Shown here in pieces: positions 20,903 to 31,496 of a stretch of DNA of 64,000 nucleotides (position 1 is the stretch's first letter; every line of letters starts with the position of its first letter). A program made the translations under genes and the position numbers. Under the pieces are notes generated by a model. The model was not told the origin of the DNA, did not search any database, and saw only the letters and a program-made list of their open reading frames with translations. This stretch comes from Zea mays (taxonomy: Eukaryota > Streptophyta > Magnoliopsida > Poales > Poaceae), in assembly GCF_902167145.1 (NCBI RefSeq), contig NC_050102.1, positions 8,556,850 through 8,620,849 of the forward strand, read 5' to 3'.

Positions 20903-21071
20903 CCTGATCTGATGTCTGCATATTAGAGAGAGTGACTAAGCATAGAGCAAAAGTGACCGATAGATTTAGCAAAGAATGAGATGACTACCTGGAAAGCTCA
21001 CACGAGAGGTGACGATCCAGGCGGAACGGGAGACGGCACACGGTCAAACAAGGTCACTGAAATGACAGAAG
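20903..21071 (-). promoter_or_regulatory. Leader of the env-like ORF with a splice-acceptor-like site
   Basis: On the minus strand CACTCTCTCTAATATGCAG ends at 20916 and is followed after 13 bases by the env-like ATG. A pyrimidine run plus TGCAG is a good plant 3' splice site, which would let a spliced transcript start translation at this ATG. Element B is inserted just upstream, at 21071/29986. Confidence 0.45.
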
Positions 21072-22351
21072 TGAGAGCACCTAGAGGGGGTGGGGGGTGA
21101 ATAGGTGATCCTGTAAAAGTTCAAAACTTAAGCCACAAAAACTTGTTAAGGGTTAGCACAAGTATGACCAAGTGGCTAGAGAGAACTCAAAACAAGATAA
21201 CCACAAGAAAGCAATCACAGAGTTGACACGGTGGTTATCCCGTGGTTCGGCCAAGTACAAAACTTGCCTACTCCACGTTGTGGCGTCCCAACGGACGAGA
21301 GTTGCACTCAACTCCTCTCAAGTGATCCAATGATCAACTTGAATACCACGGTGTTTTTCTTTCCTTTGATCTTTTCCCGTTTGCGAGGAATCTCCACAAC
21401 TTGGAGTCTCTCGCCCTTACAATTGAGTTCACAAAGAAATACGGAGTAAGGTGGGAATGAGCAACGCACACAAGACTCGAAAATCAGAGCAACAACACGC
21501 ACACAAGTCGCAACAAGAGCTCGCAACGCAACACAAAGAGTTCACAACTCCACAAGAGCTCTATATGCTATCACAATGAAACGAATGCGTGAGATTGATG
21601 TCTTGGTGCTTAGAAGAGTTGTAGGAATGCTTGGTATTCTCCTCCATGCGCCTAGGGGTCCCTTTTATAGCCCCAAGGCAGCTAGGAGCCGTTGGGAACA
21701 AATCTGGAAAGCCATCTTTGCCTTCTGTCTCGTGGCGCACCGGACAGTCCGGTGCACACCGGACACTGTCCGGTGCCCGATTTGTTTCCTTAAATGGCGA
21801 AGCCGACCGTTGCCGACCGTTGCAGATCTGGCGCACCGGACAGTCCGGTGCACACCGGACAGTCCGGTGCTTCCTTCCGACCGTTGGCTCGGCCACGTGT
21901 CGCGCGCCGATCGCGCGGCCGACCGTTGGCCCGGCCGACCGTTGGCTCACCGGACAGTCCGGTGCACACCGGACAGTCCGGTGAATTTTAGCCGAAGTCG
22001 CCGGAGAAAAACCCGAGAGCGGCCTCTTCGGCCGAGGCAGCCTGGCGCACCGGACACTGTCCGGTGCACCACCGGACACTGTCCGGTGCACCACCGGACA
22101 GTCCGGTGCCCCAGACCGAAGCAGCCCCTTGGCTGTACACAGCCAAGTCTTCTCTTCTCTTCTTCTATCTGTTTCTAACACTTAGACAAATATATTAGTA
22201 CACAAAACCAATGTACTAAGGCTTAGAAACATACCTTAACTTGTGATTTGCACTTTGATCATCCTTGGGCATATTTTCACATTTAAGCACTTGTGTTTGC
22301 ACTCAATCACCAAAATACTTAGAAATGGCCCAAAGGCACATTTCCCTTTCA
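21072..22351 (-). repeat. 3' LTR of element B
   Basis: 1280 bp, TGAAAGGGAAATGTGCC to GGTGCTCTCA on the minus strand, with palindromes at about 21737-22110. The long frames found on both strands here are the translated palindrome array, not genes. Confidence 0.95.
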
Positions 22352-23010
22352 ATCTCCCCCTTTTGGTGATTTATGCCAACACAATATAAAGCAACTAGAA
22401 CAAGTGCAAAATCACTTTAAATAAAAACTCAAATTGGTTTTATTCAATTTTGGCATATATGGATCATCCTTTGCCACCACTTGGTTTGTTTTTGCAAATC
22501 AAACTCAAATCTCTATCTCTAAGTCAAACACACATGTTGAAGTATAAAGAGAGTCATTCCAAAAGAGATTGATCAAAGATTTCAAAAACTCCCCCTATTT
22601 CCCATAATCAATACTTCTCCCCACAAGAAGCCAACTTTTGACAAGAGAGACAATAAAAGCTTTTGACACAACAAAAACTCTATTCTACTATTTTCAAAAT
22701 CTCTCAAGTGGTAGCTGATCCATTTATCGCTTTGGCCTTTATTTTCTCCCCCTTTGGCATCAAGCACCAAAACGGGATTAATCTTGGCCTTTTTAACCCC
22801 ATTGCCTCACCAAAGTCTTCAATTAAGAGCAAATGGCAATAAGATGTCATGAGATGAACTTGGAATTAGTTACCCTCTCATCGGAGTGCAGTGGAAGTCT
22901 TTCATGGTCCAAGTCCACTTTTTCCCTTTCAATCCTCCTTCGAGACTCAATCAAGCAAACTCAAGCAAATGGTTAGTCTCAAAGGGTCAAGTTGTAACAC
23001 ATCTCCCCCT
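22352..23010 (-). other. Multiple polypurine tract region of element B
   Basis: The tract beside the LTR (plus strand ATCTCCCCCTTTTGG at 22352-22366) is followed by further CTCCCCCT copies at about 22590, 22746 and 23002. This is the non-coding 3' region typical of Sireviruses. Confidence 0.8.
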
Positions 23011-23137
23011 AAACATGTGCATCACTTTGCAACGGACTTGTGAGGTCCAGGGAGTGTTTGTACAACTTGAGCACCATAATAAGCACAAAATGCAAAAAGG
23101 AACATGATCAAAAGCATAAGTACATATATGCTACAAT

Positions 23138-26100
23138 TCAATCCAGGTTCCGCGAATCTAAGACATTTAGCTCACTACGCAGCCTGCAAAAGGTCTTCTC
23201 ATCTAGAGGCTTAGTGAAGATATCGGCTAGCTGGTTCTCGGTGCTAACATGAAACACTTCGATATCTCCCTTTTGCTGGTGGTCTCTCAAAAAGTGATGC
23301 CGGATGTCTATGTGCTTTGTGCGGCTGTGCTCAACAGGATTCTCCGCCATGCGGATAGCACTCTCATTGTCACATAGGAGTGGGACTTTGCTCAGATTGT
23401 AGCCAAAGTCCCGGAGAGTTTGCCTCATCCAAAGTAGTTGCGCGCAACACTGACCTGCGGCAACGTACTCGGCCTCAGCGGTGGATAGGGCAACGGATGT
23501 TTGTTTCTTAGAGTTCCATGACACCAGGGACCTTCCTAAGAATTGGCACGTCCCCGATGTACTCTTCCTATCGACCTTACATCCAGCATAGTCGGAGTCT
23601 GAGTATCCAACTAAGTCAAAGGTAGACCCTTTTGGATACCAGAGCCCGAAGCAAGGCGTAGCAACCAAATATCTAAGAATTCGCTTCACCGCCACTAAGT
23701 GACACTCCTTAGGATCGGATTGAAATCTAGCACACATGCACACGCTAAGCATAATATCCGGTCTACTAGCACATAAGTAAAGCAAAGAACCTATCATTGA
23801 CCGGTATGCTTTTTGATCAACGGACTTACCTCCTTTGTTGAGGTCGGTGTGTCCGTCGGTCCCCATTGGCGTCTTTGCGGGCTTGGCGTCCTTCATCCCA
23901 AACCGCTTTAGCAGATCTTGCGTGTACTTCGTTTGGGAGATGAAGGTGCCTTCCTTGAGTTGCTTCACTTGGAACCCAAGGAAGTAGTTCAACTCGCCCA
24001 TCATCGACATCTCGAATTTCTGCGTCATCACCCTGCTAAACTCTTCACAAGACTTTTGGTTAGTAGAACCAAATATTATGTCATCGACATAAATTTGGCA
24101 CACAAACAAATCACCATCACATGTCTTTGTAAAAAGAGTTGGATCGGCCTTCCCAACCTTGAAAGCATTAGCAAGTAAAAAGTCTCTAAGGCATTCATAC
24201 CATGCTCTTGGGGCTTGCTTAAGTCCATAGAGCGCCTTAGAGAGCTTACACACGTGGTCGGGGTACCGTTCATCCTCGAAGCCAGGGGGTTGCTCCACGT
24301 ACACCTCCTCCTTGATTGGCCCGTTGAGGAAAGCGCTCTTCACATCCATTTGGTACAACCTGAAAGAATGGTGAGCAGCATATGCTAGCAAAATACGAAT
24401 GGACTCTAGCCTAGCCACAGGAGCAAAGGTCTCCTCAAAGTCTAAACCTGCGACTTGGGCATAACCTTTTGCCACAAGTCGAGCCTTGTTCCTCGTCACC
24501 ACCCCGTGCTCGTCCTGTTTGTTGCGGAACACCCACTTGGTTCCCACAACATTTTGCTTCGGACGAGGCACCAGTGTCCAAACTTCATTGCGCTTGAAGT
24601 TGTTTAGATCCTCTTGCATGGCCAACACCCAGTCCGGATCTAGCAAGGCCTCCTCTACCCTGAAAGGCTCAATAGAAGAGACAAAAGAGTAATGCTCACA
24701 AAAATTAACTAATCGAGATCGAGTAGTTACTCCCTTGCTAATGTCACCCAGAATTTGGTCGACGGGATGATCCCTTTGAATCATCGCTCGAACTTGGGTT
24801 GGAGGTGCCGGTTGCACTTCTTCCTCCATCACATGATTATCTTGTGCTCCCCCTTGATCGAGCGCCTCCACTTGAGGTACCTGTTCGTCATCTTCGGTTG
24901 GGGGATGCACCATAGTTGAGGAAGAAGGTTGATTTCGTTCATCTTGTTCCTGTGGCCGTACTTCTCCAATCGCCATGGTCCGTATAGCGGCCGTCGGAAC
25001 ATCTTCTTCATCTACATCATCATAATCAACAACTTGCTCTCTTGGAGAGCCATTAGTCTCATCAAATACAACGTCTCTAGAGACTTCAACCAAACCCGAT
25101 GATTTGTTGAAGACTCTATACGCCTTTGTATTTGAGTCATAACCTAATAAAAACCCTTCTACAGCTTTGGGAGCAAACTTAGAATTTCTACCCTTCTTCA
25201 CTAGAATGTAGCATTTACTCCCAAATACACGAAAGTACGATACATTGGGTTTGTTACCGGTTAGAAGCTCATACGACGTCTTCTTGAGGAGGCGATGAAG
25301 GTAGACCCTGTTGATGGCGTGGCAAGCCGTGTTCACGGCTTCCGACCAAAAATGCTCGGGGGTCTTGAACTCTCCTAGCATCGTCCTCGCCATATCGATG
25401 AGCGTCCTGTTCTTCCTCTCTACCACACCATTTTGCTGTGGTGTGTAGGGAGCGGAGAACTCGTGCTTGATCCCTTCTTCTTCAAGGAACTCCTCCACTT
25501 GAAGGTTCTTTGGGTTTCGGACTTTTCCTGCAAAAAGAACACCCAAGTGAAGCGGGAAAAGTCATCAACAATAACTAGACCATACTTACTCCCTCCTATG
25601 CTTAGATAGGCGACGGGTCCGAAGAGGTCCATATGCAGCAGCTCCAGGGGTCTTGAAGTGGTCATCACGTTCTTGCCGTGATGCGCTCCTCCCACTTGTT
25701 TACCTGCTTGACAAGCTGCACAAGGTCTATCTTTTTCGAAATGCACGTTAGTCAAACCTATCACGTGTTCTCCCTTTAGAAGCTTTTGAAGGTTCTTCAT
25801 CCCCACATGTGCTAAGCGGCGATGCCACAGCCAGCCCATGCTAGTCTTAGCTATTAAGCATGCATCTAGACCGGCCTCTTCTTTTGCAAAATCAACTAAA
25901 TAAAGTTTGCCGTCTAATACACCCTTAAAAGCTAGTGAACCATCACTTCTTCTAAAGACAGACACATCTACATTTGTAAATAGACAATTATACCCCATAT
26001 GACATAATTGACTCACAGATAGCAGATTATATCCAAGAGACTCAACTAAAAACACATTAGATATGGAGTGCTCATTAGAAATTGCAATTTTACCTAAACC

Positions 26101-26256
26101 TTTTACCTTGCCTTGATTCCCATCACCGAATATAATTGAATCTTGGGAATCTTTATTCTTGACGTAGGAGGTGAACATCTTCTTCTCCCCCGTCATATGG
26201 TTTGTGCATCCGCTGTCGATAATCCAGCTTGAACCCCCGGATGCATAAACCTGCAA
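23138..26256 (-). pseudogene. Pol polyprotein of element B (protease-integrase-RT-RNase H), integrase broken
   Basis: Pol lies in two frames. The first (26256-25420) has the aspartic protease motif IDSGCTNH, the zinc-binding pre-integrase segment (HRRLAHVG ... CAACQAGK) and the first integrase Asp (LLHMDLFGP). The second (25546-23138, 802 residues) carries the integrase Glu (QNGVVERKN, residue 43), the RT motif YVDD at about 486-489, and RNase H acidic residues in YSDSDYAG (about 650), STAEAEY and CDNES. The sequence between SETQ and NLQVEEF found in elements D and E, which includes the second catalytic Asp (IRSDNG), is missing, and the frame shifts at the join near 25520. Protease, RT and RNase H look whole. 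Confidence 0.93.
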
Positions 26257-26263
26257 GGCAAAT

Positions 26264-28657
26264 TTAGGCTTGGGACTTAGGTACCCAACTCTTGTTGGGT
26301 CCTACAAGGTTAGTCACAATTTCCTTAGGGACCCAAATGCAAGTTTTATCACCTTTGCATTTTGCCCCTAACTTCCTAGCAATTACTTTTCTATCCTTTC
26401 TACAAATTGCAAATGAAGTATTCAAAGCACAATAAATTGTAGAAGGTTCATTCACTACTTTCCTAGGAGCATGAATAACATTCTTTCTAGGCACATGATG
26501 AATAGCATTTCTCCTAGACATATTTCTACCATGCATAACATGAGAACTAGAAGCAGTCATAGCATAAGAGTCATAAGCATGTGAATCAAACACATCATGA
26601 CCTCTAAAAGCATTTCTAGAATATCTCCTATCATAGTACATAAAAGCATGGTTCTTTTGCACATTACTAGCCATAGGGGCCTTCCCTTTCTCCTTGGCGA
26701 GACTGGGAGCCTTATGGCTTGTTAAGTTCTTAGCTTCTCTCTTGAAGCCAAGTCCATCCTTAATTGAGGGGTGTCTGCCAATTGTGTAGGCATCCCTTGC
26801 AAATTTTAGCTTATCAAAATCATTCTTGCTAGTCTTAAGTTGAGCATTAAGACTAGCCAGTTCATCATTAAGCTTGGAAATTGAAACTAGGTGTTCACTA
26901 CAAGCATCAATGTCAAAATCTTTACACCTAGTACAAATTTCAACATGTTCTACACAAGAATTGGATTTATTTGCTACTTCTAATTTAGCATTTAAATCAT
27001 TGTTGACACCTTTAAAAGTAGAAATGGTTTCATGACAAGTAGATAGTTCAAAAGAAAGCATTTCATTTCTTTTAACTTCTAAAGTATAGGATTTTTGTGC
27101 CTCAACAAATTTATCATGCTCTTCATACAACAAATCCTCTTGCTTTTCTAAAAGTATATTCTTTTCATTCAAGGCATCAATTAATTCATTAATTTTGTCT
27201 ATCTTAGATCTATCTAAGCCCTTGAACAAACATGAATAATCTACTTCATCCTCATCACTAGATTCGTCCTCACTTGAAGAAGCATAGGTAGAGTTGCGAG
27301 TACATACCTTCTTCTCCCTTGCCATAAGGCATGTGTGACGCTCGTTGGGGAAGAGGGTTGATTTGTTGAAGGCGGTGGCGGCGAGTCCTTCATTGTCGGA
27401 GTCGGACGAGGAGCAATCCGAGTCCCACTCCTTGCCTAGATGCGCCTCGCCCTTTGCCTTCTTGTAATGCTTCTTCTTTTCCCTCTTGTTTCCCTTTTCC
27501 TGGTCACTATCATTATCGGGACAGTTAGCAATAAAATGACCAAGCTTACCGCATTTGAAGCATGATCGCTTCCCCTTGGTCTTAGTCTTGCTCGGCTGTC
27601 CATTGCGACCCTTTAGCACCGTCTTGAATCTCTTGATAATGAGGGCCATGTCTTCTTCATTAAGACCGGCCGCCTCAATTTGCGCCACCTTGCTGGGTAG
27701 CGCCTCCTTGTTCCCTGTGGCTTTGAGAGCAAAAGGTTGCGGCTCGTTGATCGGTCCATTCAAGGCGTCGTCCACATACCTTGCCTCCTTGATCATCATT
27801 CGCCCGCTGACGAATTTTCCTAGGACTTCTTCGGGCGACATTTTGGTGTACCTGGGATTCTCACGAATATTATTCACCAAATGAGGATCAAGAACGGTAA
27901 AGGACCTGAGCATTAGTCGGACGACGTCGTGGTCCGTCCATCGCGTGCTTCCGTAGCTCCTTATTTTGTTGATAAGGGTCTTGAGCCGGTTGTATGTCTG
28001 AGTTGGCTCCTCGCCCCTTATCATCGCGAACCGTCCAAGCTCGCCCTCCACCAACTCCATTTTGGTGAGCAAGGTAGCGTCATTTCCCTCATGAGAGATC
28101 TTGAGGGTATCCCAGATTTGCTTGGCGTTATCCAAGCCACTCACTTTATTATATTCATCCCTGCACAATGAGGCTAGAAGAACAGTAGTAGCTTGTGCAT
28201 TCTTATGGATTTGCTCATTAATAAATATAGGACTATCCGAACTATTAAAGTGCATTCCACTATCTACAATCTCCCATATGCTAGGATGGAGAGAGAATAG
28301 GTGACTACGCATTTTGTGGCTCCAAAATCCGTAGTCCTCCCCATCAAAGTGTGGGGGCTTGCCGAGTGGAATAGAAAGCAAATGTGAATTTGAACTTTGC
28401 GGAATACGAGAGTAGTCAAAAGAAAAGTTAGAATTAACCGGTTTCCTTTGTCTGTCGTGGTCGTCGTCCTTTTGGGAAGAAGAGGACTCATCGCTGTCGT
28501 AGTAGACGATCTCCTTGATGCGTCTTGTCTTCTTCTTCTTCCCATCTCTTCGCTTGTGGCCCGAGCCCGAGTCATTGGACTTGTCATCCCTTGGCTCGTT
28601 GACGAAGGACTCCTTCTCCTTGTCGTTGATCACAATTCCCTTCCCCTTAGGATCCAT
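26264..28657 (-). CDS. Gag of element B, 797 residues
   Basis: An intact frame from the ATG at 28657, 36 bases after the primer-binding site. It has a Lys/Asp/Ser-rich N-terminus, the copia Gag core from about 95 to 300 (LGKPPHFDGEDYGFW, YNRLKTLINKI), a CCHC zinc knuckle at C366-C369-H374-C379 that binds RNA, an acidic serine stretch and a long coiled-coil-like part at about 480-640. The extended C-terminal half is typical of Sirevirus Gag, for which binding to LC8-type dynein light chains has been reported. It ends WVPKSQA; the stop is 13 bases before an AG|GT junction where pol begins in another frame. Confidence 0.95.
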   Translation of the reverse strand: MDPKGKGIVINDKEKESFVNEPRDDKSNDSGSGHKRRDGKKKKTRRIKEIVYYDSDESSSSQKDDDHDRQRKPVNSNFSFDYSRIPQSSNSHLLSIPLGKPPHFDGEDYGFWSHKMRSHLFSLHPSIWEIVDSGMHFNSSDSPIFINEQIHKNAQATTVLLASLCRDEYNKVSGLDNAKQIWDTLKISHEGNDATLLTKMELVEGELGRFAMIRGEEPTQTYNRLKTLINKIRSYGSTRWTDHDVVRLMLRSFTVLDPHLVNNIRENPRYTKMSPEEVLGKFVSGRMMIKEARYVDDALNGPINEPQPFALKATGNKEALPSKVAQIEAAGLNEEDMALIIKRFKTVLKGRNGQPSKTKTKGKRSCFKCGKLGHFIANCPDNDSDQEKGNKREKKKHYKKAKGEAHLGKEWDSDCSSSDSDNEGLAATAFNKSTLFPNERHTCLMAREKKVCTRNSTYASSSEDESSDEDEVDYSCLFKGLDRSKIDKINELIDALNEKNILLEKQEDLLYEEHDKFVEAQKSYTLEVKRNEMLSFELSTCHETISTFKGVNNDLNAKLEVANKSNSCVEHVEICTRCKDFDIDACSEHLVSISKLNDELASLNAQLKTSKNDFDKLKFARDAYTIGRHPSIKDGLGFKREAKNLTSHKAPSLAKEKGKAPMASNVQKNHAFMYYDRRYSRNAFRGHDVFDSHAYDSYAMTASSSHVMHGRNMSRRNAIHHVPRKNVIHAPRKVVNEPSTIYCALNTSFAICRKDRKVIARKLGAKCKGDKTCIWVPKEIVTNLVGPNKSWVPKSQA

Positions 28658-28693
28658 CTCTTCGGGCGGTTAGTCCCTTTCTTGAAGAGAACG

Positions 28694-28705
28694 GCTCCGA
28701 TACCA
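28694..28705 (-). other. Primer-binding site of element B
   Basis: It reads TGGTATCGGAGC on the minus strand, two bases after the LTR. There is one mismatch to the TGGTATCAGAGC of elements A and E. Confidence 0.88.
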
Positions 28706-28707
28706 AT

Positions 28708-29985
28708 TGAGAGCACCTAGAGGGGGGGGGGTGAATAGGTGATCCTGTAAAAGTTCAAAACTTAAGCCACAAAAACTTGTTAAGGGTTAGCACAAGTATG
28801 ACCAAGTGGCTAGAGAGAACTCAAAACAAGATAACCACAAGAAAGCAATCACAGAGTTGACACGGTGGTTATCCCGTGGTTCGGCCAAGTACAAAACTTG
28901 CCTACTCCACGTTGTGGCGTCCCAACGGACGAGAGTTGCACTCAACTCCTCTCAAGTGATCCAATGATCAACTTGAATACCACGGTGTTTTTCTTTCCTT
29001 TGATCTTTTCCCGTTTGCGAGGAATCTCCACAACTTGGAGTCTCTCGCCCTTACAATTGAGTTCACAAAGAAATACGGAGTAAGGTGGGAATGAGCAACG
29101 CACACAAGACTCGAAAATCAGAGCAACAACACGCACACAAGTCGCAACAAGAGCTCGCAACGCAACACAAAGAGTTCACAACTCCACAAGAGCTCTATAT
29201 GCTATCACAATGAAACGAATGCGTGAGATTGATGTCTTGGTGCTTAGAAGAGTTGTAGGAATGCTTGGTATTCTCCTCCATGCGCCTAGGGGTCCCTTTT
29301 ATAGCCCCAAGGCAGCTAGGAGCCGTTGGGAACAAATCTGGAAAGCCATCTTTGCCTTCTGTCTCGTGGCGCACCGGACAGTCCGGTGCACACCGGACAC
29401 TGTCCGGTGCCCGATTTGTTTCCTTAAATGGCGAAGCCGACCGTTGCCGACCGTTGCAGATCTGGCGCACCGGACAGTCCGGTGCACACCGGACAGTCCG
29501 GTGCTTCCTTCCGACCGTTGGCTCGGCCACGTGTCGCGCGCCGATCGCGCGGCCGACCGTTGGCCCGGCCGACCGTTGGCTCACCGGACAGTCCGGTGCA
29601 CACCGGACAGTCCGGTGAATTTTAGCCGAAGTCGCCGGAGAAAAACCCGAGAGCGGCCTCTTCGGCCGAGGCAGCCTGGCGCACCGGACACTGTCCGGTG
29701 CACCACCGGACACTGTCCGGTGCACCACCGGACAGTCCGGTGCCCCAGACCGAAGCAGCCCCTTGGCTGTACACAGCCAAGTCTTCTCTTCTCTTCTTCT
29801 ATCTGTTTCTAACACTTAGACAAATATATTAGTACACAAAACCAATGTACTAAGGCTTAGAAACATACCTTAACTTGTGATTTGCACTTTGATCATCCTT
29901 GGGCATATTTTCACATTTAAGCACTTGTGTTTGCACTCAATCACCAAAATACTTAGAAATGGCCCAAAGGCACATTTCCCTTTCA
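28708..29985 (-). repeat. 5' LTR of element B
   Basis: 1278 bp, identical by eye to 21072-22351 except for the G run after CCTAGAG. A TATA box (plus strand TTTTATA at 29297-29303) lies in the context GGGGCTATAAAAGGGACCCC on the minus strand and should drive element transcription. Confidence 0.95.
29297..29303 (-). promoter_or_regulatory. Probable TATA box of the element B promoter
   Basis: TATAAAA on the minus strand in the 5' LTR, at the same place as in the LTRs of A and D. The start site is inferred. Confidence 0.65.
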
Positions 29986-29990
29986 AGAAG

Positions 29991-31496
29991 AGGTGAGCAT
30001 GTATTAGTCACATAGTCATAAACATATGAAATGTGAATAAATACATACACAGAGAGATATGGCACTAGACGGGACGTTCAAGAAGTCAAAAGACGTGAAA
30101 ACGACGTTTGACAGATAAATAGTGACATAGGGGGTTTGGAATTCGAAATGAGGCACGAAATGATATGGAATTGAGCCGAGACTTCACGAATAGGTTTATA
30201 TAGGTGAATATGAGTGAAGTGTGTGCTTGGTTTGAATTTAGGCGAAGAAAAAGGAATTTGGGCACACGGCTCGGAAACGATCGCTCAAAACGGGAATTTT
30301 GGTGAAATTTAAGCCTGGGATCTCGGATTGGTGTGAAATTTGGCAAGAAGGTTACTAGAAGTGTTGTGAAGGTGCCTGAAAAATTTGGGTTCAATTGGAG
30401 CATTTTTGGCTGGTTTGGGCATTTCACCGAGCATGTGGCGTGCGGGGAGCTAGGGTTTTGGTGAAACGACCATTTGAGGTGGGAATACCCTCCCGAAGGA
30501 GCTAAAAGCTTGCAGGGATACACAATAGAGACACTTGAACTCATTCCACCAATTGGATTCATTTGATTTCACAGGAATTTGAAGAATTTGCAAAGGGGTG
30601 GAAAAGGTGCAAACTCAACTTCAGGGAACTGAGAGGGAGAAGAACAGAGGGGGATGTTCTGCTCACCGAGGGAGGGAAGGAGAGGGGCTCGGTGTCGCCG
30701 GAGCACAGTCGAAGACGGTGGCCACCGGTGGAGATCGCCGGCGGGGGGGGGGGGGGGGGGGGGGGGGGGGAAATCGCCACTGGACAGAGAGCTGCGGGCG
30801 CTGGGGAAAAGAGTGAGCCTCTGGCTCGGCTCTGCGGGCTGGAGGCCTTTTTTTAAAACGCGACATGGGCGCACCGGACAGTCTACAGTGCCTGTCCGGT
30901 GCACACCGGACAGCGCACAGTAGCTGTCCGGTGAACCACCGGACAGCGCACAGGGAAAATGAATTTTAGCGCGCGGCTGCCGGTGCACCGGACATTGCAC
31001 AGTGCAGTGTCCGGTGCACACCGGACTGTCCGGTGAGCCCAGACAGAGGAGAGTTTAGAAAATTTTGAATTTTTCTATCTAACTCCCAACCAAACCAAAT
31101 CCCAACTTATAATCACACAAAATAACACTTGTTGGGACAGGTATTGGCACCCTCATATACTTTTCAAAATATTTCGCCATAGGCTAGATAATTTTTAGAG
31201 AAAATAGGCAAATGGTGAAATTTGCATTTTGGTTTGCACTAGGGGTTTTCATGAGTGATTTGAGTTTTGAATACTCCCCCTAAGTGCAGTACCTCATGCA
31301 TTTTTCAAGAACCAATAATTGCATAAAACGTAAGAATTTAAGTGCTAAAAGCTTAAAACTAAGACTTGTCAGGTTTGACCCGAGTTAAGCTTTTTCACTC
31401 GCTTTGTTGGCGGTTATCTCAACTAGGTTAGACAAGTCCTAGATGCAATACAAGGAATTTAAACATGCAATGCAAGTGACAACACCATTTGACATT
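29991..31496 (-). other. Element C spacer between pol and the env-like ORF
   Basis: Non-coding, about 1.5 kb. From the pol end it holds a CTCCCCCT polypurine-like tract (31273-31281 plus), a block of CACCGGAC palindromes (about 30871-31035) like those in the LTRs, a GC-rich segment with a 28-G run (30743-30770) and AT-rich DNA. Frames of up to 158 codons have no domain. The presence of LTR-type landmarks here is unusual. Confidence 0.7.
30743..30770 (+). repeat. Homopolymer run of 28 G
   Basis: An uninterrupted G run in the spacer of element C. It could fold as G-quadruplex and its true length is likely to vary between reads or plants. Confidence 0.9.

Larger units (their letters stand above)
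21072..29985 (-). mobile_element. Element B: young Opie-like Sirevirus, nested in element C
   Basis: 8914 bp on the minus strand: LTRs 21072-22351 and 28708-29985, target duplication AGAAG at 21067-21071 and 29986-29990, primer-binding site 28694-28705, gag 28657-26264, pol 26256-23138 and polypurine tract next to 22351. The two LTRs look identical by eye apart from the G-rich run near one end (GGGGGTGGGGGG against a plain G run), so insertion is very recent. Pol has lost an internal piece of integrase with a frame change, so the element cannot move by itself. Confidence 0.95.

Noticed and set aside
21561..22181. About 200-codon frames on both strands in the LTRs of A, B, C, D and E
   Set aside because: They translate the palindrome array (repeating HRTVRC/TPDSPV text) and are open on both strands, so they are composition artefacts.
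30569..31021. 150-codon minus-strand frame between pol and env-like ORF
   Set aside because: It passes through the G run and the palindrome block and gives low-complexity Pro and repeated VHRT-type text, so it is not a gene.
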